Shown: piece by piece, positions 47,101 to 58,239 of the stretch
How positions within the stretch are numbered: the stretch's first letter is position 1
How the letters are laid out: each line of letters begins with the position of its first letter
From: Brachypterus glaber
Lineage: Eukaryota > Arthropoda > Insecta > Coleoptera > Kateretidae
Length of the DNA stretch: 64,000 nt
Direction of reading: 5' to 3'
Assembly: GCA_958510825.1 (NCBI GenBank)
Contig: OY294050.1
Coordinates: 3,759,340-3,823,339 of the forward strand
Made by a program: the position numbers and the translations under genes
The notes under the pieces: model-generated
Databases searched by the model: none
The model's input: only the letters and a program-made list of their open reading frames with translations
Told to the model about the DNA's origin: nothing

Positions 47101-48040
47101 AATTAGAGAAGTCCTATATGGATTTTGACACGATTCAATCATATAAGGCCATGCGAAAGTGTTATAAAATGAGGGAAACGTTACTTTAGCTTTTTTCGCG
47201 AATTATCGCAATAGTTCTAATTTGGAATTAACCGAGGAATTAACTAATAAAATTTTTGCAAGTATAGAAATACTTGATATCGTCGGATTACAAGTAAAGA
47301 GCACTAAGTTCAAAAACATGGTTTTGAGATATTGACAAACTTAACTTTCATTGTTGTTTTTTAATTTTTGTAATAATTGTTTTTGGAAACAAACTACCGA
47401 AAATTGCAATGACATGTTTGGACATAATAATGTCCCATTTGCAGTTAAATAAAGAAAAATTGAAGTAGTTTAATTCAACTAAATTTGAAAAAAGACATGG
47501 ACTTAGTGCCTTTTACTTGTAGGCAGACGACGTCGGCTTACAAGTAAAGAGCACTAGATCAATAAAATAATATAAAAAACAACTATTTAAAATTAAACCC
47601 TTCTATTAATTAAACGTAATATATAACTATAAAGTAGAAAACAAGATGTTTACATACATTTACAAAAACTAGATTTTTAAAAGAAGGGTTTGGACTTCTT
47701 GATTGTTTTAAGAACGTTTCCAAAATTAATAATAATAATTAATTAGTATTAATTATATTAAACTGCTTACTATGCCAGAACTAAGACCCACAACTTGTGA
47801 ACACGTGCTTTGGTTCAGAGGGTGTTGCAAAAAAGTGTCCGAAGTCACCCACACCGTCCGAAGTCGACGGTAATTGATTTAAGTAATCATGTACGACCCT
47901 GTTTTTTAAACTTACCCCCTTTACTAGTCCTGAACTCACAGCACTTTTAGCGGATTCACATATTATTTGCGCCAAGTGGCACAAAACTGCTCCGTTGTCC
48001 AATTCTGTCAAAAAGTTTTCTCTGTTTAGATAATCGATAC
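41173..48040 (-). CDS. pigs: GAS2-family protein, CH plus GAR domains (6 exons seen, N-terminus missing)
   Basis: GAS2-family proteins link actin (calponin-homology domain) to microtubules (GAR domain); the Drosophila member is pickled eggs. Minus-strand exons: 48040-47916, 45450-45309, 45019-44794, 43393-43141, 42461-42306, 41370-41173. They join in phase into 365 residues plus stop. The CH domain starts mid-way ([20 protein letters not shown]) and continues through [19 protein letters not shown] to [40 protein letters not shown] is a GAS2 hallmark. An acidic linker ([20 protein letters not shown]) follows. The GAR domain has [21 protein letters not shown] and [20 protein letters not shown]. 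The protein then ends after a short basic tail. The first seen exon needs one base from an upstream exon, so the start codon lies to the right and was not found. Confidence 0.92.
41371..42305. other. GAS2 intron (last)
   Basis: Besides the exon-edge repeat, it has two diverged copies of an AAAGTAGGTCAAATGTA-type block (41589, 41731) and nothing else recognisable. Confidence 0.5.
41385..41460 (+). repeat. Exon-edge repeat, GAS2 last intron
   Basis: AGTCGTGAAGATAGGCAATC, then TTACAGTAAATGGTATAATG, beginning 15 bases from the exon edge at 41370, on the acceptor side of the minus-strand intron. Confidence 0.6.
43394..44793. other. GAS2 intron with MITE copy D
   Basis: It holds MITE copy D, a GC-richer tract at 43620-43800 of unknown nature, and a CAACAACGTTGTTG/ACAACAACGTAACAAC mirrored pair (44524, 44639). 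Confidence 0.5.
43873..44277 (+). mobile_element. 410-bp MITE-like element, copy D
   Basis: Same family as 13193-13596. Flanks are CACATGTA on the left and TACATGTA on the right; this palindromic context may be a TA or ACATGT target duplication. Confidence 0.85.
45051..45118 (+). repeat. Exon-edge repeat, GAS2 middle intron
   Basis: GCCGTGAAGATATGTAATGG, then TTCACAGTAAATGGTAGGTA, beginning 32 bases from the exon edge at 45019. Confidence 0.65.
45471..45860 (+). repeat. (TTTAGTTAAG)n minisatellite split by a MITE
   Basis: More than 20 ten-base units, mostly TTTAGTTAAG with TTTCGTTAAG and other variants. The array is interrupted at 45530-45680 by a Harbinger-like MITE and begins about 20 bases beyond a GAS2 exon edge (45450). 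Confidence 0.9.
45530..45680. mobile_element. Harbinger-like MITE, copy 3 (151 bp)
   Basis: GGGAACGTTCAAGTATTACG to its complement, flanked by TAA on both sides inside the minisatellite. The undisturbed repeat unit shows that TAA was the target and was duplicated. Confidence 0.9.
45861..47915. other. GAS2 intron, 3' part next to the first seen exon
   Basis: AT-rich, with an A-run tract (46555-46620) and two diverged repeat copies (about 46320-46450 and 46670-46860) that contain AACGTTCTTGAGTTATCGTG and GACAGACAG. A 24-bp block, CGTCGG-TTACAAGTAAAGAG, occurs twice (47283, 47531). No coding. Confidence 0.5.
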
Positions 48041-48357
48041 CTGCAACAAAAATTTAATTAGGAAACAAGTCATATACGCTATTTTTTCTACGGTCATAAA
48101 AGTCTATTTATTGATTTAATAACATGTGGTCTTTATTTTTTTGAATTCTTAAATTTTCTGGGCCACTATTTTTGTATTTTTCATATTTAATATATTTGTT
48201 TATTAAATTTTTTAAAACTAGTTTAGTTAGTCAGGACCAGATTCAGGCGAAGAAGGGGAAAGCTTTCCCGGACCCGGATTTAAGAAGGCCAAGTCATCGA
48301 CATTTACTTTTAGTTTATAATAGTTATAAAATATTAATATAATTATTTATTTACTTA

Positions 48358-48511
48358 GGAAACGTTCAAGTATTACGTAACGCTCCTAGGGGGGGTGGGG
48401 GTCATTTTGGAGTGTTACACCCATGTCAATGGTATATGAAAATAGCGTTACAGGGGGTGGTGGGGGTCCAAAATGATCAAAATTTGCGTTACGTAATACT
48501 TGAACGTTCGC
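48358..48511. mobile_element. Harbinger-like MITE, copy 4 (154 bp)
   Basis: GGAAACGTTCAAGTATTACG to a GAACGTTCGC end, with TTA directly on each side. Confidence 0.85.
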
Positions 48512-48828
48512 TTATTGGTTGAAAGCGACATTATATGATAGTTGAAAAAATAGTCTATAAAACACTGTTATCCAATCCAAACATTGGTTAGTTGGCCGCC
48601 CGTTGGCAAAACCCACATTGAGCCTGTATACGATAAACGATGAATTCGATAGTAAAATGGTACATTGGCCAATCTAAGGCAGCAGTCTTATGAACCAACG
48701 TACGTTGGCCAACCTAAGGCCAATGATAATTTTCCAAGTAAAAAAAATTGAAAAAAATGCAGTTTTTCCAACATTGGCCTGTCGTATGCGGCCTTAGGGC
48801 GGCTGATGTCTCCTCAGTATGTAGGCCC

Positions 48829-49342
48829 AATGGAGCTCTCTACAACTAGAATTATGAAACAAAAGACGTCTACCCTATCTCTATCTCATTTGTGCTACAC
48901 TTTCCAGCCAATCAAATAAATACTGTATTTGTTTTTCATACAACAACTACAGTTTATGTTTATTTTTAACCTCGTACTATTCTACTTAATTAAGCATCCC
49001 CTAAGTCCAGGACTTGTGTGGGCTAGTAGTAGAGGGAACCACCGGCTTTAATATATTTATTTGGTTGGCCGGAAAGTGTAGCACTGAGCGGCACGAACGA
49101 ACATAGCTAATGTAAATCTGTAGAATAAGATAATTCTACTAAAATTTAGATGGCGCCAGTAATTTCTTTAATAAAAATAATATAGTTACACTTTTCGCCC
49201 GGCCAAGTAAATATTGTATTTGTTCAACAAAGAACAAATACAGAATTTGTTTGGTTGGGTGGAATTGGGAGTGTATGTATGTCTTCTATCCTTTTTGGGT
49301 AGAACTTTTGTCCCTGTCTAATCTAACGGGAGATATCGCCAT
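48829..49342 (+). mobile_element. 410-bp MITE-like element, copy E, interrupted
   Basis: Same family as 13193-13596, but the central hairpin is broken by about 100 bases (48954-49052) of SINE-derived sequence. Confidence 0.85.
48954..49052 (-). mobile_element. SINE 3' fragment nested in MITE copy E
   Basis: AACCTCGTACTATTCTACTT, AAGCATCCCCTAAGTCCAGG and GGCTAGTAGTAGAGGGAACC match the 3' part of the SINE at 56095-56350, inverted. The tRNA-like head is absent, as expected from 5' truncation. Confidence 0.75.
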
Positions 49343-50039
49343 GTGGGTTTGCCAATATTGGTGCAATGTAGGAAACATTAGAAGTGCCAACAAACAAGAT
49401 TTGGCCAACGGGCGGCCAACGAACCAATGTTTGCTAGGAATTAGCATATTAGCCTTATCAACAATAAATTGAATGAAAAACTATTAAAATCAATCCGCAT
49501 AGGCACAAAACGACCATCAATAACTGAAAACGTGCCTTAGAAGGCATGAAACGTATTATTTACGACTGATTTCTTGAAAATTCTCAACACAAATACCATT
49601 TGACCGACGCAAATAGCGTTTTATTGCATAAAGAGTTCAGCGCGCGAGGTTAATACAATTAAACTAGTTATTTAACTAACTTATTAACGCTTAATTATTA
49701 AATGCTATTAAATTAGACTATTATGATGAACGGCGCTATTAAAATGGTGTTACGGCACGAAACCAACATAATTTAAATACTATAACACATTTTCTTTTTT
49801 TTTAATGACAATGAGGCAAGAAGTACATGTTTTAATTAAATTTTCTATTTTTTGACTATTAATTATGTTGAAACTAGCCGTGCTACCCGTTCTTGGCACG
49901 GGTTTAGGTGTCATAAAAGAATTTTAGACTTATATACATTTTTGTGAAGCTTGGTAAAAGATTCTTGAAATCTTTTAATGAAATGAACATATTTTGCATG
50001 AGTTGTGCTTTACAAAATTGTATTCTCTGTCTAACGGTA

Positions 50040-51005
50040 CTAAAATAACCAAATAGCACAGGTTAACCTGTTACCAGGATTTTCGACATCCCCAGGATAT
50101 ACGATTTCGTCTATAGCTATCCGTAGAACATCAGGATATACTTTTTTACTTAACGGGAAGCCGAGGGACTTCCGAACCGTATATCCTAAGAATATCCCGA
50201 AGGTATGTCCTGAGGATATACTGTACGTCTGTCCTAAAGATAGCTACCAATTATGTACACCTGTCCCCGACAAAAGTGGATATCAAATAGTATTGCTTTT
50301 ATTATTTTTTTTTGTGAAATATTGCTATTAGTAGCTTGCACCTAGGTGCAAGTTATTTAAATTTAAGCTAATAGTTTCACAAAAAAAGCAATACCACTTT
50401 TTTTGGGGACATTTGTACATAATTAGTAACTTAAGGCATATCCAGAAGCTTGCATAAGAACATAAAACATAAGAATGCGATGCCGTGATTGGATTACAAG
50501 ATACATGGCGCCACATCAAGCCAATCACGGCATCGCATTGTATATGCATATGTTTTATGTTCTTATGCGAGCTTGTGAATAGGCACCTACTTATCTACGA
50601 AATATATTTCTTTTTTCCCTCAGGGAGGGGTAATACTCACGAGTCCAACAGAGGAACACACAATATAAATTATTAATAATAACTGTGGAAAAAACTTACA
50701 CATATAAACAGACCACAAACAGTGACAATAACATCCGCCATTAAAGTCACGAAAAACGCGGTGAATTTAAAATAATGAAGAAAAAGCCATCGTAGGATAT
50801 CCCAGAAACATCCGAAAAGACATCCACTCGGGACGTCCCTGGGATGTACGAAGGACATACCGTATATACTTGGGATATATGGGCAGTATATCCTCAGGAC
50901 ATACCTTTCGGGATATCCTTGGGATATACGACTAATGTCCCGGAAAATGCTACATTATCAGGACATTGAGAGGATATCCAAAGGATATTGTGTTCTATAT
51001 GGGTA
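50040..51005. repeat. Word-repeat element rich in AGGATAT/ATATCC, with insertions
   Basis: Both ends of this interval repeat AGGATAT, GGATATAC, GGACAT and TATCC words densely (50090-50230 and 50800-50990). The right end, read in reverse, starts CCCATATAGAACACAATATC, like the start at 37019. At least two inverted-repeat inserts (50290-50400, 50431-50585) split it. Confidence 0.5.
50431..50585. mobile_element. 155-bp MITE, AAGGCATATCCAGAAGC end
   Basis: TATCCAGAAGCTTGCATAAG, then AACATAAAACAT and GCGATGCCGTGATTGG, are all mirrored on the right. A second copy of its left end begins at 63973. Confidence 0.75.
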
Positions 51006-51520
51006 TACAGGGTGTCACATTAAAAATATTAAAATTGTTGTTTCTGGAATGATTTCATCTGATCCAAAATGGAACTACTTATACAACAAAATATAAGACC
51101 TTAAAATGACCACTGTTAAGAAGGGTTCTTAAAAAAAAACACCCTGTTTAGTGTAGTTATGCATGTTCGTTATTGCAGAAATATGTTTTTGCCGAAAATA
51201 ACCTGAAATTTATTGCCAATCAAGCCGGTTCGAATAAAATTGGCTACGTAGAAGAACATGAAATTTATCAATTTTTCCTTTTTCGGGAAAAAATCGGCCA
51301 AGTACAAGGTGGTACGGTCGCATCATAACCTGCTATCTCCACAGACCTCCGTGATTGAAATAATCCACTTTTTGACATGTTCATGATCTTATCGTGATTT
51401 ATGAAATTCGACTTCATTTAGTAAGAAAACGAAATCGAAATTTGTAAGGAAGTAGATACACTATCTTAAGATTTTTAACTGTCTTTTATTTTTAAAGAAT
51501 TTAAAAAATGGGTACCTTTT

Positions 51521-51652
51521 CTAGACGGGTGGAAAAATGAGGAAGTTTATAAAATAAGATATCAAATTGACTTCACTTTTTCTGTATTCTTGGACCATTA
51601 CCTTTAGTTTTTCCTTTGTAGCTTTATCGGATTGTTTTTCTGGCTGCACCAT
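51521..51652 (-). CDS. Small lysine-rich ORF of a repeat family, copy 2 (43 aa)
   Basis: It starts MVQPEKQSDKATKEKLKVMV and ends NFLIFPPV. It has exactly the same length and C-terminus as the copy at 55465, despite several substitutions. Function unknown. Confidence 0.35.
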   Translation of the reverse strand: MVQPEKQSDKATKEKLKVMVQEYRKSEVNLISYFINFLIFPPV

Positions 51653-51984
51653 TATCAGAAATTATCAGAAATTTTTTAAATCGGGCATTCCGTTCAAAAG
51701 TTATAAGTTTACATACAGACCGACAGACAAACATACATTTTTTAACGCCCACTTTTTTACATTTTCTCGACGTTGTATTGAATAAAATTTGTATATGATC
51801 ATTCAATGACGTTCCAGACTACGGCAAACCTGGAGTAGAGTTTTAATAGGGGGACGGTAGATCTTTTGCACTTTTTGAATATTGGCTAATTATATTTTTT
51901 CTTTTATGTACATATTTAGTATTTTTTTATATGACCCTCTGGGCTGGAATAATATTTATGCTACGAGAGAGGAAACTAGAATTT

Positions 51985-52255
51985 TTCTCATGAGAAAATT
52001 AACCCACGAGGCTGGAGGGAGAGTGGGTTAATTTTAGAGAGGACAATATTAGTTTACTCACGGGTGACACACAAAGTTTTATCCAATAGTTAGCTTAGAA
52101 ATTCATATTTTTATTTACGATTTTAATGACATTTACAAGAAAATAATTTGACAAGTTAAAGTTTAGTGAGTAAAATAAATAATTGTCTAATCTGTAAAGT
52201 AAAAGCCACGCTTGGTTTATTATTGAGTTTATTTAAAATAAAGCTAGTAATTGTC
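51985..52255 (-). repeat. ATCCAATACATACAGATAAT family, reversed copy
   Basis: TCATGAGAAAATTAACCC at the left and TAAAAGCCACGC, then AAATAAAGCTAGTAATTGTC, at the right match the copies at 18441 and 33009 in reverse. Confidence 0.65.
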
Positions 52256-52657
52256 AATAAGTCAAATTCAGGTACTCTAACTATTAGTGCCTATAAAAGG
52301 CGTCTTTTACTTCTGACTTCAGTTTCGTAGATTATTAATATTAATGGGCTTTTAAACCTTGATGCACACAACAAGAAAACAATTAACACCTAAGACATAA
52401 GAATGGTAATCTTCAATGAAATGTGGGCGACCAGGAGGATTTTATAATAGCTCGTTCCATTTAACACACACACGTAAAAAATTGTATCTTTATCTCAGGC
52501 AATAAAATATACCTAGGCGTAAAAATTTGACTTTTTATCAAGCCATAAAAATACCTATACCATATAAAAAATCTATCTGTAGGTCAATGTTTTTTTGATA
52601 ATTTTATTTATTATACAAATGTTAACAAAAATAAGGTGAATTGGCTTGTTCTCGGCC

Positions 52658-53072
52658 AATGGAGCTCTCTACAACTAGAATTATGAAACAAAAGACGTCT
52701 ACCCTATCTCTATCTCATTTGAGCTACACTTTTCAGCCAACCAAATAAATACTGTATTTGTTTTTCATACAACAAATATAGTATTTATTTGGTTGGCCGG
52801 AAAGTGTAGCACTGAGCGGCACGAACGAACATAGCTAATGTGAATCTGTAAAATAAGATAATTCTACTAAAATTTAGATGGCGCCAGTAATTTCTTTAAT
52901 AAAAAAATATATAGTTACACTTTTCGCCCGGCCAAGTAAATATTGTATTTGTTCAACAAAGAACAAATACAGAATTTGTTTGGTTGGGTGGAAGTGGGAG
53001 TGTATGTATGTCTTCTATCCTTTTTGGGTAGAACTTTTGTCCCTGTCTAATCTAACGGGAGAAATCGCCATT
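52658..53072 (+). mobile_element. 410-bp MITE-like element, copy F
   Basis: Same family as 13193-13596 and among the most complete copies. Both internal hairpins are intact. Confidence 0.85.
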
Positions 53073-53697
53073 AGCATAGCCATTTGGCCATTTTAACCCG
53101 TATACAAGAAATGACAGTTCGGATATAAAAATTCAAAAAACTTAGAGGAAAATCATCACCGAGAATAAAGGATAGGCTTAAAAGAGAAAATTAAAGCGTT
53201 ATATTTTATTTTTTTGTAACAAAAATCGAACTGGCCGGCTAACGGGTCCACCTTACTTAAATTAAAACAAAATTCTTGTACGACTTTTCTAACGAAATCT
53301 TTTGTATATTTTAAAGTTAAAATCCATGTCAAATATTTTGAAATCTATAAATATTTGAAAAAATCCGGTACAAAGATAAGGTAATTAGTAAAATCTGTGG
53401 GACAGTTATTTTAAACAATGGAAGAATAATTAGTACTGAAGGAAATGGAAAGTAAATGGTATAGGAAGGAAGTAAGTGAAATTATTTCGGTACTCAACTA
53501 TAAATTATGTTTTTATCATGTTTGCATAATGAATGGACTTTTTCCGTAAATGTTGTAAAAAATCTGATTTTTTTTCTTCTAATAAAACTAATTTCCTGAA
53601 ATGGTTGTTGTTGGTGTACATTTAGACTTGAGAGAAGCTCCACAGAGAAAGACATAAGTATAATTGTTATTATGTTTTAAAATAAAGTTATGCATAT

Positions 53698-53848
53698 GGG
53701 AACGTTCAAATATTACGTAACCTAAAATTTGATCATTTTGGACCCCCGCCCCCCCCCCTGTAACACTATTTTCCTAAACCATTAATATGGACGTAACACT
53801 CCAAAATTACCCCCCCCCATGAGCGTTACGTAATACTTGAAAGTTCCC
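53698..53848. mobile_element. Harbinger-like MITE, copy 5 (151 bp)
   Basis: GGGAACGTTCAAATATTACG to a GTTCCC end, flanked by TAT on both sides. The C-run/G-run core is inverted relative to copies 1, 3 and 4. Confidence 0.85.
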
Positions 53849-53905
53849 TATTTTAGTTAAAAATAACATTTTAAATTATATTTTAAATTACATGAAGATA
53901 ATATA

Positions 53906-54114
53906 CCGTGCGATTATAAAGTGCCGAACACTTTTTAATGCAAAACTGGCATTAGCGAAGAGTAAAATGCAAGAAAGCTGTGTGCGTTTTACTGGCCACC
54001 GAGCTGTTGTACGTAGCAGTCACATGGGCTTGTCGCGCACAACTCTAACAGAGGCTTGGCTTCAAACGAAGAGTATTTTCTTTTCAAACTGTTCGGCACT
54101 TTATAATCGCACTG
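53906..54114. mobile_element. 209-bp MITE, TA target site
   Basis: The ends CCGTGCGATTATAAAGTGCC and the reverse complement of CAGTGCGATTATAAAGTGCC are flanked by TA. CAGTG-type ends with a TA target fit Tc1/mariner. The 102-codon frame across it is not a recognised protein. Confidence 0.8.
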
Positions 54115-55464
54115 TACTTGTTTTTTTATATAAAAAACATTTTTTTATCTTTATAACACATGGCTATATAGTCTTCCACACGGTAAGAAAGCTCCGATGA
54201 AAAGGGGAGGTATCACCGAACGGACAGCGCGCTCTACAGACAGACAGACAGACGAACGCTTTTTTTTCACTGATTTCGACTCAGAAAGGTAGAAATATGA
54301 AAAAACTATGACCATAGATTTTGACTTTTCGGCGAATATTTCAATACTTCGGCACTCTTAGTAGTACTAAGTGCCGATGTAATAAATTATTGTCAATAAT
54401 AAACAGCAATAAATTGCAATTATTATAATTACATCTACCGACGAAAAAACAATAAAATAAACACGAAACATACGAGATCAAAGAGACCTGCCCACTATTT
54501 ATAGTCGACAATTAAAAATTGACAATCGCCAATTAAATTTAAATAAATATTTCCATATTCTATAATTATTGTTTTGCAACAAAACAAACCTCCTACAAAT
54601 CGTTTACTTACGTAAAAACGCCTTGGTTGTCTTGTAGAAAAATAAGCGATTGTTAAGTTAAAATTAGTGATTTTCGATTTAACTCCCGTTATTAAAATCG
54701 ATCGAATTTTTGTTTTGCATTTTCAGCTTAAGAATGTCATAAAACGTCGAGAAAATGTGAAAAAATTGGGTTTTAAACAACGAACTAATTTAGAATAATA
54801 TAATAATAATAACTCTTCTGTCTAGAATACGCATACCGTTAATATAAATTATCGCCAACATCTCTGTTTGTTGTAAACAAATAGTAGGTATATTCAGGCC
54901 TGAACAATAACAATAACCAGTAACTGTTGTTGTCTCTGTTAGAACAAAGCTGTGCGAGTAAGACAGAGGAATGTATATGTTGTTTTTGCCAGTTTTTACG
55001 AATGAAATGCCTATTCTAGAGAGAAGAGTTATTAGTTCGTTGGTTTTAAAAAAATATCTATCTGTCTGTCGGTCGGTCTGTATGTAAACCTTATAAGTTT
55101 TTAACAGAATGACCGATTTGAAAAATTCAAGACCTTTTCTATTTGCGTCACGTCCAATATGGTTAACATAAGTGTAGGGCAAAGGGGGGGAAAAATGAAC
55201 AAAAACTATAATTTTTAGCGATATCTCACTTATTATTTATAGTAGGACAAGCTGTTTTGCATAAATGAAAATAATGTTTAATTCCCTACAAAAACGTTTG
55301 GAACATTTTTATCGTAGGACTATTAGTTACCGATATATAGGCATTTTAATAAATTTTGATATATTTTTACATTTTTAATCAGACGTCAAATTTTGACACC
55401 AGTAAAATTTCAATCATAGGTAAAATTAATTTCAATTAATTTTTCTTTTAATAAATTTCTGATA

Positions 55465-55596
55465 ATGGTGAGTCCAGAAAAACAATCCGATAAAGCTACA
55501 AAGAAAAAACAAAAGGAAATGGTCCAAAAATACAGGAAAAGTGAAGTCAATTTGATATATTATTTTATAAACTTCCTCATTTTTCCACCCGTCTAG
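55465..55596 (+). CDS. Small lysine-rich ORF of a repeat family, copy 3 (43 aa)
   Basis: It starts [20 protein letters not shown], continues QKYRKSEVNLIYY and ends NFLIFPPV. It pairs with the copy at 51521. Flanking DNA, including a GACCGACAGACAG-type tract about 400 bases away, is also shared. Function unknown. Confidence 0.35.
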   Translation: MVSPEKQSDKATKKKQKEMVQKYRKSEVNLIYYFINFLIFPPV

Positions 55597-56094
55597 AAAA
55601 GGTATCCGTTTCACAATTTTGCTTTTGCGATAGTTTAACGAATGCTTATGGGCCTAAATATGTATGCGAAACTTAGCTATAATTAATTTTTAAAAACCTA
55701 GTATATGTTACTGCACAGAAATTCTCTTCGTGTAAAATTTAGCACTTACGGCCTTCTTTTATCTGAGACTATTGCAAAAGCGTATGTTAAACAAGGTTAT
55801 TTTTGCAAGAGTACATATTTGTTATTGAAAAGTGATTCCATTAAATATCGATAAAACATAAATTTCTAAAAATATTAGCATGTTTTTTTCGTGAAAAGTG
55901 ATTCATGTTTTCTAGGTTATCATCTTCACGATATCGTGATGAAAAACGAAACTATGGTTGAATTTATGGAAGGAAATAAAGCAGTCGATAAAGTAAACAA
56001 TGGTTTTCTAATATTAAATTAGGTACAACTTGGGTGGTTTATTTTATTACGGTAGAAGCTTATAATCCGAAAATAATATAGGGTTACTGGATTC

Positions 56095-56350
56095 GTATAG
56101 TGGACTACCGCGTCGTACTTGACGAGTCTACTACCCAAAATAGCGCGAGTTCGATTCTCACCGGCGCCGATTTGCCTTTTTCAGTTAATTAATAATTGAA
56201 ATTTGGCGAAGTCGTAAGTGAAGCGGACACTCCCTATAAATTGGTTCGAAAGTCAATTAAAGCCGGTGGTTCCCTCTACTACTAGCCCACACAAGTCCTG
56301 GACTTAGGGGATGCCTAATTAAATAGAATAGTACGAGGTTAAACAAAATG
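56095..56350 (+). mobile_element. tRNA-derived SINE, forward copy
   Basis: The head has TATAGTGGACTACCGCG (A-box-like) and GCGAGTTCGATTCTCACC (B-box-like), spaced about 45 bases as in a tRNA. The body contains GAAGCGGACACTCCCTATAA and the 3' part GTCCTGGACTTAGGGGATGC, ending before a short TATG repeat. No clover-leaf tRNA gene is claimed. Confidence 0.75.
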
Positions 56351-57048
56351 TATGTATGTATGCAGAAACAGTAAATTACTTCATTTCGAAGCAAGTTTAT
56401 AACAAACCAGCAAGAAAATGACACTTTCTTAGCGAGTAGGTAAACTATTTTTCCTAAAAATATATTAATAAATTAACAACAAAAAATATATATTTAAGTA
56501 TTTAAAGAAAATGTAAGCAAATTAGAATTAATTATAAGAACCGTGCTGTGAACAAGGATCAAATTTCCTGAATTTCAGTGTATTTTTAAATATAACTGAA
56601 AAACTAAGAGATTTTTGAATTTTTGATACGCCAATTTCGGTGAGATTTGGTAACAAAAGTTGCCAAAGTTATGATAGGTTAGTAGAAGTGGGCAAAAAGT
56701 TTGTTTTTTATTTGCCAACAGCTACAGTTATCTTAAAATAGGTTTCTTTCTTGAAGCCTCAAAAAAGTATTTAAAAATAAATATCTAAAAAACCTGCTAA
56801 AACCTAATAAATTGTGTGTTATCCGAACAGTTACGAAAAGTGACGTTTCTGTACAGAAAAGTATTCATTTGTGCACAGAACTGTCAAATTCAATTGTTTT
56901 CTTGGGGGCCTAGGAAAAGGCTATATTTTTCTTGCTGAAATGTTTTGGGTTCCTGTTCCTGTCTTAGGTCCGGCGTAAAATATCTATAGGGTTCTATGGA
57001 ACCCTAAAAAGCAATATTTTTACTTTATAGCAAAATATAGGGAAAGTA

Positions 57049-57806
57049 CCCAGGTAGCAAAATAACATGACATTCACGTGAAAGTCACGTTAATATGTGA
57101 CATGTGATGTTAAGATTGTAGTCTCATTTAACAAGAATGTAGCATGGTGGGGATGTCCTAAGTCCGCCCCTAATAACATCCCGAAAATAACGTGTTTGTG
57201 ACATCATAAATCCACATTCCTGTTATATCTAATATCTTATGGATGCCGTTACTGGTACTTTAATATTTAAATAATATTTTAGGACATTAGCTTTTTCTAA
57301 ATTAAAACCATTAAAAACGCTATAACCCTATAAAAAATCGGATTTAAAATCAATCAGTAATTGAAACAATCACAGATTGAAAAAGATTCTAAATTGCAGA
57401 TTAAGCGGAGAATACATATATTCCTTTAATCCGTGTCCGTGGTCTTGAGAAGCCCGGCAGAGCCCCCTATCCATTGGAAATCGTATAATGTGTATACAAT
57501 TTCCTTATAATAATTTACTCTATCAACATCATCTTATATCGATTTTTTTGCTTCGAACGTCGGTGAGAAGCAAAATAACATGACATTCACGTGAAAGCCA
57601 CGTTAATATGTGACATGCGATATATTCACAGCGTTGCTAAATGTTTGTTATTAGATAACATGGTTGTCACGTCACACGTGTTACGTTGCAAATGTGATGT
57701 TAAATACATGTTATTTTTCAATATTATGTGATGTTATGATTTAGTTTAAAAATACACCCAAAAGTGATGTTAATTTCTTGTAATATAACATCCCTTGCTA
57801 CCTGGG
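57049..57806 (+). mobile_element. CCCAGGTAGC-ended element, copy 2
   Basis: Same order and orientation as 3924-4700, with small indels (for example a missing CACACATTGACAT block). It starts CCCAGGTAGCAAAATAACAT and ends CCCTTGCTACCTGGG. Confidence 0.8.
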
Positions 57807-58239
57807 TAAATGTAATTTATTCAATTATATTCCCGCTAAATCTGTTCCATGTGTCACAGGACGTGTTGTTCAACACAAAGACAATGTTGACCTGCTAGAT
57901 GTTAAGTAGTACCCACCTAGTGCTCCAGTTAGTACCGCGTGAAAAATAATCAAAATAATGGCCAGTGAAAATAATTGTAAACAATCTTAAAACGATGACC
58001 CCCATGTTTTTTTTTTTCAATTTAATTAAAATAAACTTCTCGCTATCAATTTATCATAGTGAATAGTATAATTCGTTTTTCTCATAAACTTTAAAAGTGA
58101 TACTTATTCCCAAACCATTTCTTAATCTGCCGTCATTTGTACTTGTAAGGGGAGAAGTTTTTTTAATTTTTTTAGAGATATTTTTTCCAAAAAATGAACC
58201 TTTGCTTTCAATTTGATTTTTTCTAAAATTTTCTTTTTA

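Noticed and set aside
54790..55182. 130-codon minus-strand frame
   Set aside because: It contains translated GACAGAC-type repeat (TDRQTDR) and no domain.
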